Source: Verrucomicrobiota bacterium
Lineage (GTDB): Bacteria; Verrucomicrobiota; Verrucomicrobiia; Verrucomicrobiales; Akkermansiaceae
Length of the DNA: 6,418 nt
Assembly (NCBI GenBank): GCA_026397695.1
Contig: JAPLUJ010000148.1
Span: 2,778-9,195 of the forward strand
Direction: 5' to 3'
The position numbers and the translations under genes were made by a program. The notes under the pieces were generated by a model that did not search any database, was not told the DNA's origin, and saw only the letters and a program-made list of their open reading frames with translations. Below are positions 5,717-6,418 of this stretch, in pieces (the stretch's first letter is position 1; each line of letters begins with the position of its first letter).

Positions 5717-5932
5717 ATGAATCCTAAAACCATCATCGCCGTCATCCTGATCGCCTTGGGATGTGTGGTGCTCGCATATGCGGGCATCACCTTCACCACG
5801 CCGGGTGAAACGATCCATTTCCTCGGCCTGCGCGTTGAAACCACCAACACCCACTTTGTCCCGCCAGTCGTCGGTGCGTTCGCACTCGTCGGCGGTATCG
5901 TGCTGCTGCTTGTGAAACCCAAGTCCATCTGA
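5717..5932 (+). CDS. Small two-helix inner-membrane protein, DUF3185-like
   Basis: A 71-residue protein with two predicted membrane helices: IIAVILIALGCVVLAYAGI (about residues 6-24) and VVGAFALVGGIVLLLV (about 51-66). A polar loop with TTPGETIHFLGLRVETTNTHF lies between them. The opening MNPKTIIAVILIALG and the ending GGIVLLLV resemble small proteins usually labelled DUF3185, whose function is unknown; this match is from memory. Its TGA overlaps the ATG at 5932 as TGATG, the head of a frame continuous with the response regulator. The two are therefore probably co-transcribed and may be translationally coupled. Confidence 0.8.
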   Translation: MNPKTIIAVILIALGCVVLAYAGITFTTPGETIHFLGLRVETTNTHFVPPVVGAFALVGGIVLLLVKPKSI

Positions 5933-6060
5933 TGAACGAGAGCAAATACGTCACCGAAGAAACGATCGGCCGCACACTCGTTGCCGGCCGCCCCTCTGGC
6001 AACCGCGGGAAGCAAGAATCCAATCGCCAACAAGTGAGTGCCGGTGCTATGTCATCCCCC

Positions 6061-6418
6061 ATGAAACCGATCAGAGTTCTGTTGGCGGAAGACCACATGC
6101 TCGTGCGCGAGGGCCTGCGCAAGATGCTCGATCTGGAAACCAACATCGAAGTGATTGCCGAGGCCAAGAACGGCCGCCAGGCGGTCAGCCTGGCGATCCA
6201 GCATTGTCCCGACGTGGTGTTGATGGATATCGCGATGCCCGGGCTCAATGGTTTGGAGGCCACGCGCCAGGTGCTCAAAGCCCTGCCCAACACCAAAGTC
6301 ATCATTCTCACCGCGCACAACGATGACGCCTATGTCAACAGCGCCACCGCCTCCGGTGCCGTGGGCTTCCTGCTCAAACAAACCTCCGCCCACAATGTCT
6401 GCCAGGCCATCCGCGATG
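6061..6418 (+). CDS. NarL/FixJ-type response regulator, receiver domain, C-terminus beyond window
   Basis: Receiver domain of a two-component regulator; the DNA-binding half would lie past base 6418. From the ATG at 6061 (MKPIRVLLAEDHMLVREGL) the acidic pair is Glu10-Asp11, the phosphoacceptor is Asp56 (VVLMDIAMPG), the switch residue is Thr84 (VIILTAHND) and the conserved Lys is Lys106 (GFLLKQTS). The AEDH and MPGLNGLEATRQ wording is typical of regulators with a LuxR-type helix-turn-helix. The frame is open upstream through ATGs at 6049 and 5932. The 5932 start would add 43 polar residues with no resemblance to a domain, so 6061 is preferred on family length. No sensor kinase is visible in the window. 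Confidence 0.93.
   Translation, partial: MKPIRVLLAEDHMLVREGLRKMLDLETNIEVIAEAKNGRQAVSLAIQHCPDVVLMDIAMPGLNGLEATRQVLKALPNTKVIILTAHNDDAYVNSATASGAVGFLLKQTSAHNVCQAIRD

Noticed and set aside
5490..5720. Plus-strand frame of about 75 codons across the tandem array and 43-bp repeat
   Set aside because: It consists mostly of repeat DNA and overlaps the start of the membrane-protein gene in another frame; it has no protein-like features.

Overview
The window is GC-rich and chromosomal in character. It looks like a member of the Verrucomicrobiota or a close PVC relative. That placement rests on remembered resemblance of the elongation factor P, the DUF5069-type protein and the small DUF3185-like protein, plus the general absence of Shine-Dalgarno sequences. 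It is an inference, not a search result.

Layout. Positions 1-987 (minus strand) hold one uninterrupted reading frame. It starts as elongation factor P and runs without a stop into a secreted LysM-domain protein that leaves the window at base 1. The last ~20 residues of EF-P are missing at the junction. Positions 1107-1544 (minus) encode a DUF5069-type protein. A 23-base piece resembling a tRNA 3' end lies just upstream of it at 1596-1618. Positions 1720-2769 (plus) encode a full-length YahK-type zinc alcohol dehydrogenase. A non-coding stretch follows (2770-3163) with the first copy of a 43-bp repeat. Positions 3164-4744 (plus) hold a two-gene unit: a 63-residue helical protein and a 434-residue protein with a PD-(D/E)XK nuclease-like core. 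I cannot place either in a named family. A convergent minus-strand gene of unknown function (4764-5084) ends 20 bases from it.

Positions 5085-5716 are repeat-rich. They contain a strong minus-strand terminator, two short tandem arrays, a doubtful 59-codon reading frame, and the second, identical copy of the 43-bp repeat. The right edge holds a two-helix membrane protein (5717-5932) and the receiver domain of a NarL/FixJ-type response regulator, which leaves the window at 6418.

Apart from the 3164-4744 pair and the 5717-6418 pair, the genes do not form an obvious pathway. The points most worth a second look are the EF-P/LysM junction, the unclassified nuclease-like pair, and the identical 43-bp repeats. 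Several loci (EF-P C-terminus, the middle of the DUF5069-type protein, the tRNA fragment, the head of the response regulator) look as if sequence is missing or has been rejoined. This could be real genome decay or an assembly problem.
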